From assembly GCA_030684645.1 (NCBI GenBank), contig JAUXUF010000072.1:1-64000 (forward strand): 64,000 nt of DNA, read 5' to 3'. Positions 54,989 to 63,106 of this stretch are shown here, piece after piece. The number at the start of each line of letters is the position of its first letter. The first letter of the stretch is position 1. The position numbers and the translations under genes are program-made. The notes below the pieces were generated by a model, which saw only the letters and a program-made list of their open reading frames with translations, made no database searches and was not told the DNA's origin. This DNA is from Bacteroidota bacterium (GTDB taxonomy: Bacteria; Bacteroidota; Bacteroidia; Bacteroidales; Prolixibacteraceae).

Positions 54989-55447
54989 ATGGTACACAAA
55001 CAACAAAATATAAGCATTAAAAACAAAAAGGCTTTCTTTGATTACGAGATCATCGAAACCTTTTATGCCGGTATCCAACTGGCCGGAACGGAGATCAAAT
55101 CGATCCGTAGCGCAAAAGCCAGCCTGGTTGATTCGTTTTGCTCTTTTACATCCAGTCAGTTGTATGTTAGGAATATGCATATTTCGGAGTATGAATTAGG
55201 TACCTGCAATAACCACATTGCCAAACGCGATCGCAAATTACTGCTGAACCGGAAAGAACTGGATAAATTGCAGAAGAAAACTAAAGAAGGTGGTATAACT
55301 ATTGTGCCGCTCAAACTTTTTATCAACGATCGCGGACTGGCCAAACTGGAGATTTCGCTGGCCAAAGGAAAAAGGACTTTCGATAAACGTGAAACCCTGA
55401 AATTGAAAGACGATACCAGGGAAATGGACCGGGCACGGAAATTTTAG
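54989..55447 (+). CDS. smpB: SsrA-binding protein SmpB
   Basis: This protein binds tmRNA and is required for trans-translation rescue of stalled ribosomes. It has 152 residues from the ATG at 54989; a TTG seven codons earlier is not needed. The conserved core is [54 protein letters not shown]-like segments, and a basic C-terminal tail ending [12 protein letters not shown]. The basic tail is normal for the family. Cytoplasmic. Confidence 0.95.
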   Translation: MVHKQQNISIKNKKAFFDYEIIETFYAGIQLAGTEIKSIRSAKASLVDSFCSFTSSQLYVRNMHISEYELGTCNNHIAKRDRKLLLNRKELDKLQKKTKEGGITIVPLKLFINDRGLAKLEISLAKGKRTFDKRETLKLKDDTREMDRARKF

Positions 55448-55539
55448 TTGGCAGTCTCAGTCTCAGTTTTCTGAAGAAAGCTTTGACTCAATGATAGAAA
55501 CAATCGTATATTTGAGGTATAATCTTAAAATTTGAAACC

Positions 55540-55971
55540 ATGGCCTTGTTAAATTCATTAAAGAAATTATTTGGCACGACAAAAGATCTTGGCGCTGCCA
55601 AAATTGAAGAATTAAAAGATAAAGCTGCTCCGGTAGTTGAAAATGCTAAAGGATACGCAAAAGATGTTGTTGATAAAGTTGAAAATGCAACTGCTGATGC
55701 TAAAGAATCGGCGCAATCATTTAGTGAGAAAGTAAAAGACTTTAGTGAAGATATCATTGAGAAAGTAGGAGAAAAACTTGATAAGCTTGAAGATACTGCC
55801 GAAAATTTTGTTGAAGACCTGAATGCTAAACTTCAGGCAAAATTGACTAAGACTGAAACTGTTGCTGATCAGGCTGCCACTCCGGTTGAGAAGGTTGAAG
55901 AAAAAGTTACTGAAGTTGTTGACGAAGCTAAAGAACCTGTTGAAACAACTAAAGAGCCTGAAAAAAAATAA
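55540..55971 (+). CDS. Small amphipathic helical (LEA/YtxH-like) protein
   Basis: A 143-residue, highly charged, almost entirely helical protein made of Lys/Glu/Ala/Val repeats of about 11 residues (KIEELKDKAAPVVENAKG, AKDVVDKVENATADAKES, KVKDFSEDIIEKVGEKLDKL). The C-terminus is acidic and Pro/Thr-rich (PVETTKEPEKK). There is no signal peptide. The pattern resembles LEA-like and apolipoprotein-like stress proteins. The function is not known. The segment after it has a TTTTTTAGCAAAACTTTTC tract that may end transcription. Confidence 0.75.
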   Translation: MALLNSLKKLFGTTKDLGAAKIEELKDKAAPVVENAKGYAKDVVDKVENATADAKESAQSFSEKVKDFSEDIIEKVGEKLDKLEDTAENFVEDLNAKLQAKLTKTETVADQAATPVEKVEEKVTEVVDEAKEPVETTKEPEKK

Positions 55972-56055
55972 ATAAAGCAAAACTTTTTTAGCAAAACTTT
56001 TCAAAAAAAGTCAGTTTTAGTGTGTTCGTTATATCATGTTACAGCTTGTCCTTTT

Positions 56056-56898
56056 TTATAAGGTCATGTATATTTTAATGTGATTTTCAAACTCTCTCAA
56101 ATCACTATTTTGCCATTGAAATAATTCTCCTTCTATTGACTTAGTATTTGGTAGTTGACGCTTGCCAATGGGAACATAGCGGACTGGTTCAGCGCAGTCA
56201 TTATAAATAAGTATTAAACACTTTTCCAAATTTTGGTCAAGAAATTTAATTATTTGTATTGCATACCTTATTTTACCATCGCAATCAATATAAGGAACAG
56301 TTATCTCTGTTATCGATTTATCAACAAGCAGCTTGCATGATACTTTGCCACTTTTGAAATTGAATTTTTTAGTTCTTTTTCTATTGTTTTTATCCGTCAA
56401 AGGAAACATTGTGTGTACTACTTTTGATCCTTTATATAATAAAAGTCTGAATTTTTCTGTTGAACCATCACTAAAAGTATGTGATCCAATATATAATTCA
56501 AATTCATTTGGTCTGTTATTGCTATCAAGGTCTAAATTAAAAGGGGAATAAATAGAGTCGGCAATTTTCACATAATCTAAAAAAGGTAAAGATTCTTTCC
56601 TAAATTTACTTGGATCTTGTAATCTTTTACTTGGTTGTCCTGATTCATCTACATAGTCAATCCAAAATTGAGTATTTGACCAAAATTCATGTCTGTTAGT
56701 AATATGCACATATCCAGTATCATTGTTTCCTATAACAAAGATTAAGTTGTGTCTAGGTGAAATTTTTACAATCGATTTGTACCCAAGTCCGAAAATATTG
56801 AGAACATTTGGTTGTTTCAAGATAGGATGTTTCAGAGCATAATCCTCTATCTCGATTATTTCTTCTCTGGTTAGCAATAATTCATCATGATTTGTCAT
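56056..56898 (-). CDS. Hypothetical protein next to the Fic cassette
   Basis: A 280-residue soluble protein of unknown family with low GC content. It has a short helical N-terminus (LLLTREEIIEIEDYALKHPI), then alternating beta-type segments (NLIFVIGNNDTGYVHITNRH, FELYIGSHTFSDGSTEKFRL, CKLLVDKSITEITVPYIDCDG). No signal, membrane helix or catalytic motif is visible. It is convergent with the LEA-like gene and lies on the far side of the duplicated aspC 3' end from fic. It may be part of the same accessory insertion, but nothing directly links them. Confidence 0.65.
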   Translation of the reverse strand: MTNHDELLLTREEIIEIEDYALKHPILKQPNVLNIFGLGYKSIVKISPRHNLIFVIGNNDTGYVHITNRHEFWSNTQFWIDYVDESGQPSKRLQDPSKFRKESLPFLDYVKIADSIYSPFNLDLDSNNRPNEFELYIGSHTFSDGSTEKFRLLLYKGSKVVHTMFPLTDKNNRKRTKKFNFKSGKVSCKLLVDKSITEITVPYIDCDGKIRYAIQIIKFLDQNLEKCLILIYNDCAEPVRYVPIGKRQLPNTKSIEGELFQWQNSDLREFENHIKIYMTL

Positions 56899-56985
56899 AA
56901 GATATTGGCAGGTAAAAAGATACTATATATTAATTAATTTAATGGGTGAATTCAAAAGCAAAAATACAAATATACATTTACTAAT

Positions 56986-57064
56986 AAAAGCCCGGTAGAA
57001 GTTTATCTACCAGGCTTTTATATCTGAAGTTTAAAATGATAAATTCCTCCTCCAAAGGTTGCCA
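56986..57064. repeat. Left copy of the aspC 3' end and terminator (direct repeat)
   Basis: The segment starts AAAAGCCCGGTAGAA, continues through a terminator stem (CCCGGTAGA/TCTACCAGG), then TGAAGTTTAAAA, and ends AAAGGTTGCCA. It is about 80 percent identical by eye to 58293-58369, which is the true aspC terminator plus the last five codons. The left copy lacks a usable stop codon and is more decayed. With the right copy it brackets the fic gene, like a displaced gene end left by an insertion. Confidence 0.8.
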
Positions 57065-57081
57065 TGCGGCGAAAAAGACTC

Positions 57082-57163
57082 TTATTCACCGCAAATATGC
57101 GGCGAATAATTGCTTTGCGGCGAATAAATCGTATATTTACCGCAAATATGCGGCGAATAATAC
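57082..57163 (+). promoter_or_regulatory. Two palindromic operator-like repeats upstream of fic
   Basis: A 22-base sequence, beginning ACCGCAAATATGCGG and continuing CGAATAA, occurs at 57088-57109 and again at 57139-57160, 51 bases apart. Each copy is the centre of a wider palindrome (57082-57109 and 57131-57163). Two further single half-sites TGCGGCGAA lie at 57065-57073 and 57116-57124. The array ends about 28 bases before the fic ATG, the place for an autoregulatory operator. The C-terminal winged-helix region of the Fic protein is a candidate binder. Confidence 0.65.
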
Positions 57164-57191
57164 ATGAATTTGCCGAATTGAATGAAACAAT

Positions 57192-58286
57192 ATGGCAAAG
57201 TATATCTATCAATATGACAACTGGCCTCATTTTATCTGGAAAGAGCAGGAAATACAAGTTATTCTTGGAAAAGTTCGTCATTTACAAGGAAAGCTCTTAG
57301 GTCAGATGCGCACATTAGGTTTCTCATTAAAGGAGGAAACCATACTTAAAACATTGACACTTAATGTATTGAAGTCTTCTGAAATAGAAGGGGAAGAGCT
57401 TAATTATGAGCAAGTTCGTTCCTCTATAGCAAGAAGGTTAGGAATAGAATATGCCGGCATGGTCTTATCTGACAGGAATGTTGATGGAGTGGTAGAAATG
57501 ATGCTTGATGCCACGCAGAATTACGATCAGCCTCTTGACGAAGATCGCTTATTTGGTTGGCATTCGGCTTTGTTTCCGACAGGCAGAAGCGGGATGCACA
57601 AAATTGATGTCGGCTGTTACCGGAATGGCGAAATGCAGGTCGTTTCAGGAGCAATGGGAAAAGAAAAAGTTCATTTTCAGGCTCCTCCGGCAAGTCAGGT
57701 AAAACCCGAAATGGTTAGTTTTTTGCAATGGCTAAATAGCGATGTACCAATAGATCTTGTATTGAAATCTGCTATTGCTCATTTTTGGTTTGTCATTATC
57801 CACCCTTTTGATGATGGGAATGGTCGTATTGCCAGAGCAATTTCAGATTTATTGCTTGCCCGATCTGATGATACCTCTCAGAGATTCTACAGCCTGTCGG
57901 GGCAAATTATGCTTGAAAGAAAAGCATATTACGAACTGTTACAAAAAACACAATTCAGCGATGGTGACATAACGGAATGGTTGGATTGGTTTCTCAATTG
58001 TTTGTATCGTTCTTTGCTCTCGACAGAAGATACTTTGCAGAAAGTTCTTCATAAAGCTGATTTTTGGGACAAGCATCATGAAACTGCATTCAATGCACGT
58101 CAGCGGCTGATGCTGAATAAACTGCTTGATGGTTTTGAAGGCAAACTCAATTCGTCGAAATGGGCAAAAATCGCCAAATGCTCTGCCGATACAGCGCTTC
58201 GCGATATTCAGGATTTGATAAACAAAGGTATTTTGAGGAAGGAAGACGCAGGAGGGCGAAGCACTAATTATGAATTGGTGCCTTGA
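57192..58286 (+). CDS. Fic-family protein with DUF4172 and C-terminal HTH (probable AMPylator)
   Basis: A 364-residue protein. The N-terminal DUF4172 region begins YIYQYDNWPHFIWKEQEI. S62-S63-E64-I65-E66-G67 fits the inhibitory (S/T)xxxE(G/N) helix, making this a class II, N-terminally autoinhibited Fic protein. The catalytic motif is HPFDDGNGRIAR (H204-R215), complete and probably able to transfer AMP to a hydroxyl side chain. The C-terminal about 70 residues form a winged-helix-like segment (SSKWAKIAKCSADTALRDIQ, LINKGILRKEDAGGRSTNYE). It is a free-standing cassette bracketed by direct repeats. Its target is unknown. Confidence 0.92.
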   Translation: MAKYIYQYDNWPHFIWKEQEIQVILGKVRHLQGKLLGQMRTLGFSLKEETILKTLTLNVLKSSEIEGEELNYEQVRSSIARRLGIEYAGMVLSDRNVDGVVEMMLDATQNYDQPLDEDRLFGWHSALFPTGRSGMHKIDVGCYRNGEMQVVSGAMGKEKVHFQAPPASQVKPEMVSFLQWLNSDVPIDLVLKSAIAHFWFVIIHPFDDGNGRIARAISDLLLARSDDTSQRFYSLSGQIMLERKAYYELLQKTQFSDGDITEWLDWFLNCLYRSLLSTEDTLQKVLHKADFWDKHHETAFNARQRLMLNKLLDGFEGKLNSSKWAKIAKCSADTALRDIQDLINKGILRKEDAGGRSTNYELVP

Positions 58287-58292
58287 GTAAAA

Positions 58293-58369
58293 AAAAGCCC
58301 GGTAGAATTTAATCTACCGGGCTTTATATTGAAGTTTAAAAAAGATAATTTTCTATTTCAAGGTTGCCA
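58293..58369. terminator. Bidirectional terminator of fic and aspC, right copy of the direct repeat
   Basis: AGCCCGGTAGA and TCTACCGGGCT form an 11-bp stem between A-rich and T-rich flanks, so it works for fic on the plus strand and for the aminotransferase on the minus strand. The segment continues over the last codons of the aminotransferase gene. A decayed copy lies at 56986-57064. Confidence 0.85.
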
Positions 58370-59546
58370 GCGCATCTTTAATACGTGTCAGTGATTTAGT
58401 CAAATCGGCTTCCGAGGCTGCATACGAAATACGGATACATTCAGGAGCGCCAAAAGCTTCACCCGAAACAACACCGGTAAAGGCATTCGACAGGATGAAA
58501 AGGCCCATATCGTCAGCATTGTTGATCGTTACTGTACCATCTGATTTTCCGAAGAATGAAGAAATATCAGGGAATACATAAAAAGCTCCATCAGGTTTGC
58601 TGGTTTTTACACCTGGAATTTCGGCAAGCATGGATAGAACCAGATCGCGTCGTTTTTCGAATTGTTCAACCATTTTATAAACCGTATCAAGCGGGGCATT
58701 TAATGCCGTTACCGAAGCGATTTGTGAAACCGAACATGGCCCTGAAGTGTATTGTCCCTGCAATTTATTACAGGCTTTTGCCAGCCAAAGTGGAGCGGCA
58801 ATGTAACCAATGCGGTAGCCGGTCATGGCAAATGCTTTCGAAACGCCGTTTACAACTACAACCTGAGCTTTTATTTCAGGAAATTGTGCAATGCTTTCGT
58901 GCTTGATGCCATATACAATGTGCTCGTAGATTTCGTCTGAAATCACGATGATATTCGGATGTTTGGCAAAAATATCGGCAAAAGCTTTCAATTCATCTTT
59001 GGTATAAACGCTTCCGGTTGGATTGCTTGGACTACTGAATAAAAAAGCACGGGTTTTCGGGGTGATCGCTGCTTCCAATTGTTCAGGGGTAATTTTGAAA
59101 TCACTGTCAACTGTAGTCGGTATGATCACATTCTTACCTTCGTTCAGTTTTACCAGTTCGATGTAGGTTACCCAATAAGGAGCCGGGATAATTACCTCGT
59201 CGTCCTTGTTGATCAATGCCTGCAACAGGTTGGCAATCGAATGTTTCGCACCGTTCGAAACAATGATCTGATCAGTAGTATAGTCCAGGTTATTGTCGCG
59301 TTTCAGTTTATCGACGATTGCTTTGAGCAATGAAGGATATCCGGGTACCGGTGAATAAGTGGAATAATTATCATCAATGGCCTTCTTTGCGGCATCTTTG
59401 ATGAAATCGGGGGTATTAAAATCTGGTTCTCCGACTCCCAGGCTGATCACGTCGATGCCTTTTTCTTTTAACTCGCGGCTTTTCTGTGCCACGGCAAGGG
59501 TGGCGGATGCAGATAAACAGGCAACTCTGTCTGAAACTCTCTCCAT
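58353..59546 (-). CDS. PLP-dependent aspartate aminotransferase (class I)
   Basis: A 397-residue cytoplasmic aminotransferase of the AspB/aspartate-prephenate type. It moves the amino group between aspartate and 2-oxoglutarate or related acids. The PLP lysine is K237 in VNGVSKAFAMTGYRIG. Other conserved blocks are ISLGVGEPDFNTP, YSPVPGYPSLLKAI, SSPSNPTGSVYT and ISDEIYEHIVY. It is complete and uses the terminator at 58293-58369. Its 3' end is the target of the duplication around fic. Confidence 0.93.
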   Translation of the reverse strand: MERVSDRVACLSASATLAVAQKSRELKEKGIDVISLGVGEPDFNTPDFIKDAAKKAIDDNYSTYSPVPGYPSLLKAIVDKLKRDNNLDYTTDQIIVSNGAKHSIANLLQALINKDDEVIIPAPYWVTYIELVKLNEGKNVIIPTTVDSDFKITPEQLEAAITPKTRAFLFSSPSNPTGSVYTKDELKAFADIFAKHPNIIVISDEIYEHIVYGIKHESIAQFPEIKAQVVVVNGVSKAFAMTGYRIGYIAAPLWLAKACNKLQGQYTSGPCSVSQIASVTALNAPLDTVYKMVEQFEKRRDLVLSMLAEIPGVKTSKPDGAFYVFPDISSFFGKSDGTVTINNADDMGLFILSNAFTGVVSGEAFGAPECIRISYAASEADLTKSLTRIKDALATLK

Positions 59547-59667
59547 AACTGAAATTTTGATGGGTTTAATGTTTAATTTGTTTTCGTGTGCAAGATATGA
59601 AAAATACTAATTGAGTAAATGTTGTGTGTCAAATTGACAATGATAAGGCATAAAAATTTACGATTTG

Positions 59668-60441
59668 TTATTGTGGTGTGATCCGGCAAATAAAATCATG
59701 TATTTTTTCCTGAAATTTCAGGTATTCGTCATAGTCCCAAACAACTACTGATTCCGAACCTGGTATTAGTAGTTCCAAATTCCAGGCCATTTCGAGCGGA
59801 TGGTTGGTGTCGTCGGGAATACCTGCGATTAAGGTTGGCACCTTTATTTTTGCGATTTCTTCAGGGGAAGGGAAATCAGAAGCCGCCCCTCCATTGTATA
59901 TACGGGAATAATAAGCCGGATCGAATCCCAATCGGTAATCAAGTAATCGTTGCCGGGTGCCTCGATGCTTTTGCTCAATAAAATAAGGAGTGTCCTGATT
60001 CTGACTTATCAATTTCTTCAGAAAATCAGGAGTTTCGTATGGACTGGCTTTCGATGCAATTTTCTTGTATATTTTTTTCACATCCGAACGCTCTTCCCAG
60101 GCTGGGGGAGGAGTGACCAAAATCAGGGCTTTTACCCGCTCCGGAAACCGGACTGCCGCATGAATGGCAATTCCTGCGCCCATCGATGATCCGCCAAGAA
60201 TCATTGAATCGAAATTTTGAGCATCTGCAATTCTGATCAATTCCTCAGTTAAGGCATCCCAGCAATAATTGCCGGTAACCGATTTGTCACAGTAATTGTA
60301 TCTGACTACAGATACCTGCTTCGATAGCTGATCAAAATCTATGAGCGAATAGACCGAATCCGATTCCACCGAATTCAGCATTCCGTGCAGCCAAACAAAC
60401 GGCAGGCCTTTTCCATCTATCTTTAAATGTGGTATTTCCAT
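59668..60441 (-). CDS. Alpha/beta hydrolase
   Basis: A 257-residue cytoplasmic alpha/beta-hydrolase. The oxyanion region is FVWLHGMLNSVES. The nucleophile is S86 in LGGSSMGAGIAIHAA (GxSxG). The acid and His are probably the Asp in AGIPDDTNHP and its His. The substrate is unknown; members include esterases, lipases and MhpC/BioH-like enzymes. It lies between the aminotransferase and GroES-like genes on the same strand, with a gap of about 106 bases to the latter. Confidence 0.85.
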   Translation of the reverse strand: MEIPHLKIDGKGLPFVWLHGMLNSVESDSVYSLIDFDQLSKQVSVVRYNYCDKSVTGNYCWDALTEELIRIADAQNFDSMILGGSSMGAGIAIHAAVRFPERVKALILVTPPPAWEERSDVKKIYKKIASKASPYETPDFLKKLISQNQDTPYFIEQKHRGTRQRLLDYRLGFDPAYYSRIYNGGAASDFPSPEEIAKIKVPTLIAGIPDDTNHPLEMAWNLELLIPGSESVVVWDYDEYLKFQEKIHDFICRITPQ

Positions 60442-60472
60442 TTTTTTTTCTGAATTCTATTACCACTTCATT

Positions 60473-60537
60473 GTTTCGGGTTTCGAGGTGCGGGTTGTGG
60501 GTTTCGTGTAACTCGAAACGCGTATCCCGTAACATTT
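60473..60537. repeat. Interspersed repeat, family shared with 1331-1389
   Basis: The segment contains GTTTCGGGTTTCGAGGTG, then GTAACTCGAAACGCGTATCC and CGTAAC. It is partly complementary to itself and shares the CTCG..CGTATCCCG signature with 1331-1389. It lies between two minus-strand genes. Confidence 0.5.
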
Positions 60538-60547
60538 TTATCGAATA

Positions 60548-60931
60548 CTATTCAAACAATCCTTCGTCGCGAATCAGCATCAGGATGGAAGAATGCGGAA
60601 GTATAATATATTTTTCCTTGTTAAATTCGATTTCCCAGCCACTTTTATTGAGGTAAACCGCCAGATCACCTTCTTTGGCCTGAAGCGGAACATATTTCAC
60701 TTCATCTTTTTTTTCTTTCCAGGGTTCGTCGGCATCAGTCATTGCCGGAATTGGGTAACCTGGGCCAACTTTCACAATATAGCCGCTATGAGTTTTTTCA
60801 TTCTCCTGCACGGTGGGTGGCAGGTATAATCCTGAAGCTGTTTTCCCCTGTGGATTTTTAGGCCGAATGAGTACACGGTCTCCAATTAGTATGAATTTGG
60901 CAAGATCTTGTTCTTCGATAATGAGTGACAT
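60548..60931 (-). CDS. GroES-family co-chaperone-like protein
   Basis: A 127-residue protein of the GroES (Cpn10) fold: FILIGDRVLIRPKNPQGKTA, SGLYLPPTVQENEKTHSGYI, VKVGPGYPIPAMT, EGDLAVYLNKSGWEIEFNKE and a C-terminal YIILPHSSILMLIRD. It is longer than canonical GroES (about 90-100 residues) and has an inserted segment around EPWKEKKDEVKYVPL. This is a second GroES-like protein found alone in Bacteroidota, without groEL beside it, so it may not work with GroEL in the usual way. Cytoplasmic. Confidence 0.88.
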   Translation of the reverse strand: MSLIIEEQDLAKFILIGDRVLIRPKNPQGKTASGLYLPPTVQENEKTHSGYIVKVGPGYPIPAMTDADEPWKEKKDEVKYVPLQAKEGDLAVYLNKSGWEIEFNKEKYIILPHSSILMLIRDEGLFE

Positions 60932-60949
60932 TCAATTTTGTTTTGAATA

Positions 60950-60957
60950 CAAAGATA
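60950..60957 (-). promoter_or_regulatory. Possible -7 element for the GroES-like gene
   Basis: On the minus strand TATCTTTG matches TAnnTTTG exactly and lies 19 bases before the ATG at 60931. The rest of the 259 bases between this gene and the next plus-strand gene is very AT-rich and shows nothing else recognisable. Confidence 0.4.
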
Positions 60958-61190
60958 AAACAATCACATTCAAACATTCGAATTAGTCGAAAAATGACTT
61001 TTTATATCCTTGCAAATTTATTTTTCCTTTCTGTAAAATATTTTTCAGCAGATTTGGCTCAAATCTGGAGGTGAAATTTCGATTATTTCAAAAATATTTC
61101 ATCTAATCCCAAAATATTATATTTTTTTAAAACACAGATAATCAATAGATTCAAAAATAATTTAAAAATATATTGAAAAAAAATAGTACT

Positions 61191-61526
61191 ATGTGTTGTA
61201 TAATCAGCCTGACAGTAAAAGCCCGGAATTTCTGGATGCAATTTATAACCAACAACACATCTGGCCATACGGCTATGATGTTAGTTGATCAAACCTCTGA
61301 AAACGAAAAGGCTAATGCAGTTTTCGAAGCTATCAATGCTGAACTTTCAACTCAGTCCAATAATTCAACTGAAACTTTCGTGTGTAAAACAGAAGCTGAT
61401 AAAGAACTTGAAGTGGAAGCCTGGATGACCGGTGAAACTTATTTCAGTCCTAAGACAGCTTCCATCACCGAAGAAACTGATGAAGCTTTGAATCTGGAAG
61501 ACTGGATGATCAGCAATGTTAATTAA
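61191..61526 (+). CDS. Small acidic hypothetical protein with two LExxDW/EAWM motifs
   Basis: A 111-residue protein from the ATG at 61191 (MCCIISLTVKARNFWMQF); an upstream TTG is possible. A short hydrophobic-basic N-terminus is followed by an acidic, Ser/Thr-rich body. The C-terminus contains two copies of a short motif, LEVEAWMTG and LNLEDWMIS, about 32 residues apart. Similar short proteins with repeated LExEDWM motifs occur in Bacteroidota, with no known function. It is followed by two truncated genes. Confidence 0.6.
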   Translation: MCCIISLTVKARNFWMQFITNNTSGHTAMMLVDQTSENEKANAVFEAINAELSTQSNNSTETFVCKTEADKELEVEAWMTGETYFSPKTASITEETDEALNLEDWMISNVN

Positions 61527-61648
61527 CCAAAACAAATAACTCAGAAACAAGTCAGAAGTGAAAATTAGATAGATGGAGTCCGAAGTCCGGATGATACAAT
61601 CTAATTACAAGGAATCTTAATCAGGAAAAGGCCAAATAACTAAAAAAC

Positions 61649-61900
61649 ATGCAGTACAACGTCACGAGCAGGGATTCAACACTATTGCTTGAACCGTATT
61701 TTACCCTTACGAATCAGGCCAACTGGAGAAGTCAGGAAGTTCAGGTCATGGTGAAAGTACCGACAGGTAAATCGGTGTTTTTGGGAGCAAACCTCGATCG
61801 GCTTCATTTTGATTTCGAGAATACCAACAACATCCGGAATAAGGAAATAACAGGAAAAACCTGGATGATGACTCCGGAAGGACTTTCGCTGAAAAAATAA
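61649..61900 (+). pseudogene. C-terminal fragment of a PspC-type protein
   Basis: The 83 residues DSTLLLEPYFTLTNQANWRS, EVQVMVKVPTGKSVFLG and NIRNKEITGKTWMMTPEGL match the end of the extracytoplasmic beta-domain of PspC-family membrane proteins of Bacteroidota. The PspC transmembrane part is missing, and stop codons lie immediately upstream in frame. An ATG and a stop codon are present, so a short peptide could still be made, but loss of the rest of the gene is the better reading. Confidence 0.5.
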
Positions 61901-61911
61901 AAACACAATAA

Positions 61912-62433
61912 TCATACAGAAAACAAACTATTCAGAATGTGGTTTTCCCTTTTTTCGAACGTATTGGGATTTTGTGGCAAACCGGTTCAATCTATGCTGC
62001 TCACGAACATTTTGTTTCGAACCTGATCAGGAACAGACTTATCTGTGAAACCGGTAAATTTATTAATTCGGAATCCTCAAAAACTATATTATTTTTCCTT
62101 CGCGAAAATGAATGGCACGAACTTGGGTTGCTTTATTTCAATTTTCTGGCCGCCCAGGCTGGTGTTCGCTGTGTTTACCTGGGCCAGAGCTTGCCATTTG
62201 GCGATTTGTCGAAATTTTTAATAGACAAACCATTCGATTTTGTCTGCACTTCCTTCATTCAGGCCATCGAAAAATCGGAATTGGAACAATATATGGCTAA
62301 TTTGTCCCTGGTTTTTAACCGGAATAAAATACTGATTTCAGGTCGCCAAATTTCCATACACAAGCCAAAGCTTCCTTTCAATGTGGCAGTTATTAAAAAC
62401 AGTAACGATTTTATCCGAAAAATTTCAGTATAG
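61912..62433 (+). pseudogene. C-terminal half of a MerR/B12-binding (CarH-like) regulator
   Basis: The frame encodes a cobalamin-binding fold of the type attached to MerR-family light- or B12-responsive regulators: VVFPFFERIGILWQTGSIYA, AHEHFVSNLIRNRL, ILFFLRENEWHELGLLYFNF and YLGQSLPFGDLSKFL. The matching sequence begins before the first GTG (61939), running from just after a stop codon, and the MerR HTH domain is absent. The canonical B12-ligand motif of active members is not evident. Most likely a truncated remnant; a stand-alone small domain protein is possible. Confidence 0.6.
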
Positions 62434-62434
62434 A

Positions 62435-63085
62435 TTATTGGATACTAAAGTAAATGGCGAAGAAGTGCAGTACACTTCCGGCAAGGACAAACAAATGCCA
62501 GATTCCATGGCTGTAAGGAAGTTTCCGCCATATATAAAAAATGACGCCTACAGAATAGGCAATTCCACCCAAAACCAGGAACAGGAGACTTATTGAAGGT
62601 AAGCTGAGAAAAATCTGCTTCCCGGCAAGGACAAACATCCAGCCCATGCCTAGGTAAACAGCAACCATTAATTTACGGAACCGATGCAGATAAATGGAAC
62701 GGATTACTGCACCAACCAGAGCCAGACCCCAAATGATTCCAAACAAAATCCATCCCCAGGTTCCACGGATAGAAGTGAGCAGGATTGGCGTGTAAGTTCC
62801 GGCAATGAGCAAAAAAATTGAAATATGATCGAAACGTGCAAACAGGTTTTTGACTCGCGGTCCGGTAAAGCTGTGATACAAGGTTGACGACAGATACAAA
62901 AGGATCAATGTACTTCCGTAAATGGAAAAGCTAATCAGGTGCCAGAGATCGCCATGTTTTCCGGCAACAATAATCAGGATTACCAACGCTACAATACTAA
63001 GCAATGCTCCTATTCCGTGGGTGATGCTGTTTAATATTTCCTCGCCGGTACTAAGTTGGCGGTATGTTTTTGCTGGCTGTGTCAT
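62435..63085 (-). CDS. Hemolysin III family (PAQR-type) membrane protein
   Basis: A 216-residue integral membrane protein with seven predicted helices. Family signatures are STGEEILNSITHGIGALLSI, YLSSTLYHSF, FDHISIFLLIAGTYTPIL and the C-terminal YSHGIWHLFVLAGSVLHFF. The conserved His residues are placed like the zinc ligands of PAQR proteins. The hemolysin name is historical, and a hydrolase-type or membrane-homeostasis role is more likely. It lies 21 bases after the GT2 gene on the minus strand and converges with the B12-domain fragment (one base gap). Confidence 0.9.
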   Translation of the reverse strand: MTQPAKTYRQLSTGEEILNSITHGIGALLSIVALVILIIVAGKHGDLWHLISFSIYGSTLILLYLSSTLYHSFTGPRVKNLFARFDHISIFLLIAGTYTPILLTSIRGTWGWILFGIIWGLALVGAVIRSIYLHRFRKLMVAVYLGMGWMFVLAGKQIFLSLPSISLLFLVLGGIAYSVGVIFYIWRKLPYSHGIWHLFVLAGSVLHFFAIYFSIQ

Positions 63086-63106
63086 AACTTATAACTCATA
63101 ACTTCC

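Noticed and set aside
57064-57300. Short frame encoding MRRKRLLFTANMRRI-type peptide before fic
   Set aside because: It is a reading of the palindromic repeats and overlaps the real fic start in another frame.
61173-61190. TTG start six codons upstream of the small acidic protein
   Set aside because: The ATG at 61191 is adequate and the extra codons are AT-rich leader sequence.
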